Below are positions 61,705 to 64,000 of a stretch of 64,000 bases of DNA, in pieces. The DNA is from Chloroflexota bacterium. GTDB taxonomy: Bacteria > Chloroflexota > Anaerolineae > Anaerolineales > Anaerolineaceae. Where the stretch lies: NCBI GenBank assembly GCA_012517865.1, contig JAAYUC010000016.1, positions 1-64,000 on the forward strand, read 5' to 3'. A program made the translations under genes and the position numbers. The stretch's first letter is position 1; every line of letters begins with the position of its first letter. A model generated the notes under the pieces. The model searched no databases. It was not told the DNA's origin and worked only from the letters and a program-made list of their open reading frames with translations.

Positions 61705-63372
61705 TTAGAGAGGTGGTGGACTCAATCTTTTTGTAGGGTCTTGTGCCTGCGTTTGCTGGTGGTACACATTAAACCAGCGCGCCACGCGTTCTCGCTCCTC
61801 GTCGATGTCGCGTTCTCGGGACGCCGCGGCGGCAGCCTGCATCTGTCGGAAGATGTCTTCCTGGACTTTCGAAGGCTGGTAAACATTGTCGAAAGTCAGC
61901 ACTTCTGTGGATACGCGGATATATACCGTGCCAAAATTGAGAAGCATTGGGATAATTCCCCGGCGTTCATATTCCACTGCCAGGATTTTGTCTAGCGGCG
62001 CGCTGCGCTTCGACTCACGGCCAAGTGGTTTGCGGTCAATATCAATGACCTGGTCGGGCGTAAGGCGGTAAATATCATTGCGCCAATCCACGTAGTTATA
62101 AATCAGCCACAAAAGAGCCGACACCCCCAAAAGAGCGCCCAGGAAAACTGAGATATTATACGGGAGAAGGGTGAAATTCCAGGTGAAAACAGCCGCGAGC
62201 AGGGTGATCGCACCGGCCAAAACCAGCAAAGGCAGCAGCGCTTTGCGCAGCAAGATAAACCAGTGTTTTCTGTAAGTGGTTACGCCGCCAATTTCATTGC
62301 GCACCTTGAGAAAATCACCAAACATCCAGGCAAAAAAGCTTTTTTCCCGCAGCGGCAGATCAGATTCGATTGGCAGGCTGGTATCCTCTTTGGCCTGCAC
62401 CTGGTGCGTATCCCCGGCTCCGCTGATTTTTTGGCGAAGGACAGCGCGCATTTTTTCTTCTTCAAAAGCAGCTTCTTCAGACTGCCGGCGCCGCCAAAAC
62501 ACCTCAACCAGGTGCTCAATTATCTCAGCATCCTCCACCCGACTAAAGCGCACATTCCCAATGATGGTTCTGACCACCACATCCGCGTAACCAAGAATCC
62601 GTCCCATCTGAGTGCTCTGAACGCCAACGGACACCACCATCCCCAGCGGGGCTTCCTGTCGGGATTCATAGAAACCTGAGACCTTTTCCACCCAGACCAT
62701 GCGCTGATTGGTGATAATGTAGTAATCATTGGCCCAGTTGTGATTGTTCCACGCCAACCAAAGCAAAGCGAAAATGAATCCGGCGATGATTACGGGCACT
62801 GCCAAATCCAGTCTGTTCGCCCAAAAAACCGCCGCAGCTGCTACTAACAGCCCGAAGCTGACCAGCGGTAAAAGCAAGCTGAGCAGCAGAAAAATCGGGT
62901 GCTTGCGGGTTATAAAGTGCACCTGTTCATCTTTTTCAAGCCAGCTCATGCGCACGCGTTCAGCCAGCTCCCTGCTCCGCAAAAGCACAGCACGCGCCTT
63001 CCAAACCCGCGAATTGCCCAGAAACGCTTCGCGCAGCTGACTGGCTGGAAAGAACCAGCAGGCGCAGTCTGTCTGCGCCCGCGCGGTGCGCGCGCGAATA
63101 TTCAGCCCGTCCAGGAATTCGTCCCCAATCAGCTCTCCGCTGATAATTGTGCAGGTATCTTCAGGATTCTCCGCGGGCGCAAGTTCAAGCTTTCCCGCGG
63201 CGATTAAAAACGCTCCATCCGCCTCCGCCCCGGCACGATACAGCAAATTGCCTGCTTCCAACGTGACAAATCGCGCGGCGGCAGATAGTCCGCGCGCGCT
63301 GTCTTCATCCAGTAAACTGAATAATGGATGTGCAGACATTAAATCTTTTAACGCGTTTGCGGGCATACTCAT
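61705..63372 (-). CDS. Membrane protein with cNMP-binding domain and two PH-like domains
   Basis: The protein has 555 residues. A cNMP-binding-like beta barrel fills about 13-130 (HPLFSLLDEDSARGLSAAARF ... GAFLIAAGKLEL, then SGELIGDEFLDGL in the phosphate-loop region). Two membrane helices follow (about 160-205). A bacterial PH-like domain comes next (NDYYIITNQRMVWVEKVSGF ... VQSTQMGRILGYADVVV). A charged linker (about 300-345) is followed by two more helices (about 375-425) and a second PH-like domain (IYRLTPDQVIDIDRKP ... FGTVYIRVST). The tail is basic. This repeated order is not one I can name. It could read a nucleotide or lipid signal at the membrane. The true ligand is unknown. Confidence 0.8.
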   Translation of the reverse strand: MSMPANALKDLMSAHPLFSLLDEDSARGLSAAARFVTLEAGNLLYRAGAEADGAFLIAAGKLELAPAENPEDTCTIISGELIGDEFLDGLNIRARTARAQTDCACWFFPASQLREAFLGNSRVWKARAVLLRSRELAERVRMSWLEKDEQVHFITRKHPIFLLLSLLLPLVSFGLLVAAAAVFWANRLDLAVPVIIAGFIFALLWLAWNNHNWANDYYIITNQRMVWVEKVSGFYESRQEAPLGMVVSVGVQSTQMGRILGYADVVVRTIIGNVRFSRVEDAEIIEHLVEVFWRRRQSEEAAFEEEKMRAVLRQKISGAGDTHQVQAKEDTSLPIESDLPLREKSFFAWMFGDFLKVRNEIGGVTTYRKHWFILLRKALLPLLVLAGAITLLAAVFTWNFTLLPYNISVFLGALLGVSALLWLIYNYVDWRNDIYRLTPDQVIDIDRKPLGRESKRSAPLDKILAVEYERRGIIPMLLNFGTVYIRVSTEVLTFDNVYQPSKVQEDIFRQMQAAAAASRERDIDEERERVARWFNVYHQQTQAQDPTKRLSPPPL

Positions 63373-63432
63373 TTGTTCTGCTGCTCCACTGTGAAACAGC
63401 TTTCAGACGCTTTTAACCAATGGTCTTGCAGC

Positions 63433-63454
63433 GCTGCCCGCTTTCGCGGGCAGC
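63433..63454 (-). terminator. Hairpin after the ClpC-like gene
   Basis: GCTGCCCGC / GCGGGCAGC with loop TTTC (plus-strand view), 19 bp past the stop. No T-run on the minus strand. Confidence 0.5.
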
Positions 63455-63472
63455 ACCCATCAATTACCATCC

Positions 63473-64000
63473 TCACTCAGCGGCGGGGTCGCTTTCCGAA
63501 TTCGCGTGCTCCCGCTTCGTAAAGCTAAGCGCGCCTTCAGGGTCTTTATCCACGAAGACTACATCGCCAGCCTGGTAACCGCTGGCCAGAAGCTGGGTTG
63601 CCAGAGGGCTCTCCAAATATTTCTGCATCGCCCTCTTGAGCGGCCTGGCCCCAAGCAGTGGGTCATAGCCCTGTTCCGCCAGCCAGGACCGCGCTTCACT
63701 GCTGACTTCCAACTTCACGCCGTACTCATCCAGACGCTCCTGAAGTTCAGCCAGCTGCAGGCTGACGATATCCATCACATTTTCGTGCGAAAGCGGCGAG
63801 AACACGATAATGTCGTCGATGCGATTCAGGAACTCCGGCCGGAAAGCGTTCTTCAGCGCCTTCTGGATTTTTTCCTGAGAAGATCTCACATCGGCATCGT
63901 TGCTGTCATCCAAAAAGCCAAGCGCGCCGCCCTTCTTTACGAATTCAGTTCCAAGGTTGCTGGTCATAATCAGCACTGTGTTGCGGAAGTCCACTATGTG
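63473..64000 (-). CDS. clpC: ClpC/ClpB-type AAA+ ATPase, C-terminal part (cut by window edge)
   Basis: This is the last 175 codons of a Hsp100 protein, and the frame continues out of the window with HIVDFRNT. Visible parts: end of the second AAA+ domain (VDFRNTVLIMTSNLG, sensor 1), FRPEFLNRIDDIIVFSPL, which holds the arginine finger, and the D2-small domain with YDPLLGARPLKRAMQKYLESPLA and sensor 2 (GARPL). The tail is acidic. KKGGALGF before the linker is more like ClpC than ClpB, but the two cannot be separated from this part alone. ClpC partners ClpP, ClpB disaggregates. The track GTG at 63994 is not the start. Confidence 0.88.
   Translation of the reverse strand, partial: HIVDFRNTVLIMTSNLGTEFVKKGGALGFLDDSNDADVRSSQEKIQKALKNAFRPEFLNRIDDIIVFSPLSHENVMDIVSLQLAELQERLDEYGVKLEVSSEARSWLAEQGYDPLLGARPLKRAMQKYLESPLATQLLASGYQAGDVVFVDKDPEGALSFTKREHANSESDPAAE

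Noticed and set aside
1-64000. Search for tRNA genes, insertion sequences, integrases, CRISPR arrays and toxin-antitoxin pairs
   Set aside because: None could be seen by eye. No transposase or Cas-like reading frame appears in the track.

Overview
The window is a dense bacterial chromosome segment with no rRNA, tRNA, CRISPR array, insertion sequence or prophage gene that I can see. The gene content suggests a member of the Chloroflexota, probably Anaerolineae. This is an inference from Thr/Pro-rich linkers in secreted proteins, a lipoprotein with an NBR1-type FW domain, class II (B12-dependent) ribonucleotide reductase with NrdR, and a division/cell-wall cluster whose order resembles Gram-positive and Chloroflexi clusters. 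I could not run a search to confirm the taxon.

Layout. 1-3460 (minus strand): the start of a lipoprotein gene cut by the window edge, and a secreted C25 (gingipain-type) peptidase. 3717-6246 (plus): a ComM-type AAA+ ATPase and an aldo/keto reductase. 6374-10537 (minus): a MacA-like adaptor, a MacB-like ATPase and permease, and an extra four-helix membrane protein with an acidic tail. 10840-17535 (plus): a coiled-coil lipoprotein, then an unrecognised three-gene set made of two divergent protein-kinase-like proteins and a TPR/transmembrane protein with an exported C-terminus. 17628-21575 (plus): folC and lon. 22050-29485: sepIVA-like, coaD, recG, fakA and an Asp23 protein on the minus strand; rpmB on the plus strand; rpe and a Ser/Thr kinase on the minus strand. 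This block resembles the prkC-rpe-rpmB-yloU-yloV-recG region of Bacillus as I remember it.

29658-46861 (plus) is a nearly complete dcw cluster: mraZ, rsmH, ftsL, ftsI, murF, mraY, murD, ftsW, murG, a CvpA-like gene, murC, murB, ddl, ftsQ, ftsA, ftsZ. It makes the cytoplasmic and lipid-linked peptidoglycan precursors and the Z-ring. murE is missing from it. It begins with a promoter overlapped by four 10-bp-spaced MraZ boxes. 47448-52087 (plus) is a deoxynucleotide unit: nrdR, nrdJ, an alpha/beta hydrolase and a deoxynucleoside kinase, led by a promoter followed by a pair of NrdR-like boxes.

52294-57142 (minus) holds obgE, a cyclic-2,3-diphosphoglycerate synthetase-like gene, argS and rpsT (TTG start). 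rnpB and an FW-domain lipoprotein follow on the plus strand. 58910-64000 (minus) holds a nitroreductase, a four-helix membrane protein, recF, def, a cNMP-binding/PH-like membrane protein and the C-terminal part of a ClpC-like ATPase.

The least explained part is the kinase-like/kinase-like/TPR set at 11.7-17.5 kb. Both of its kinase-like proteins carry His where kinases have the metal-binding Asn of the catalytic loop. Several real starts differ from the ORF track and are corrected in the entries. Some genes appear to be read from leaderless transcripts.
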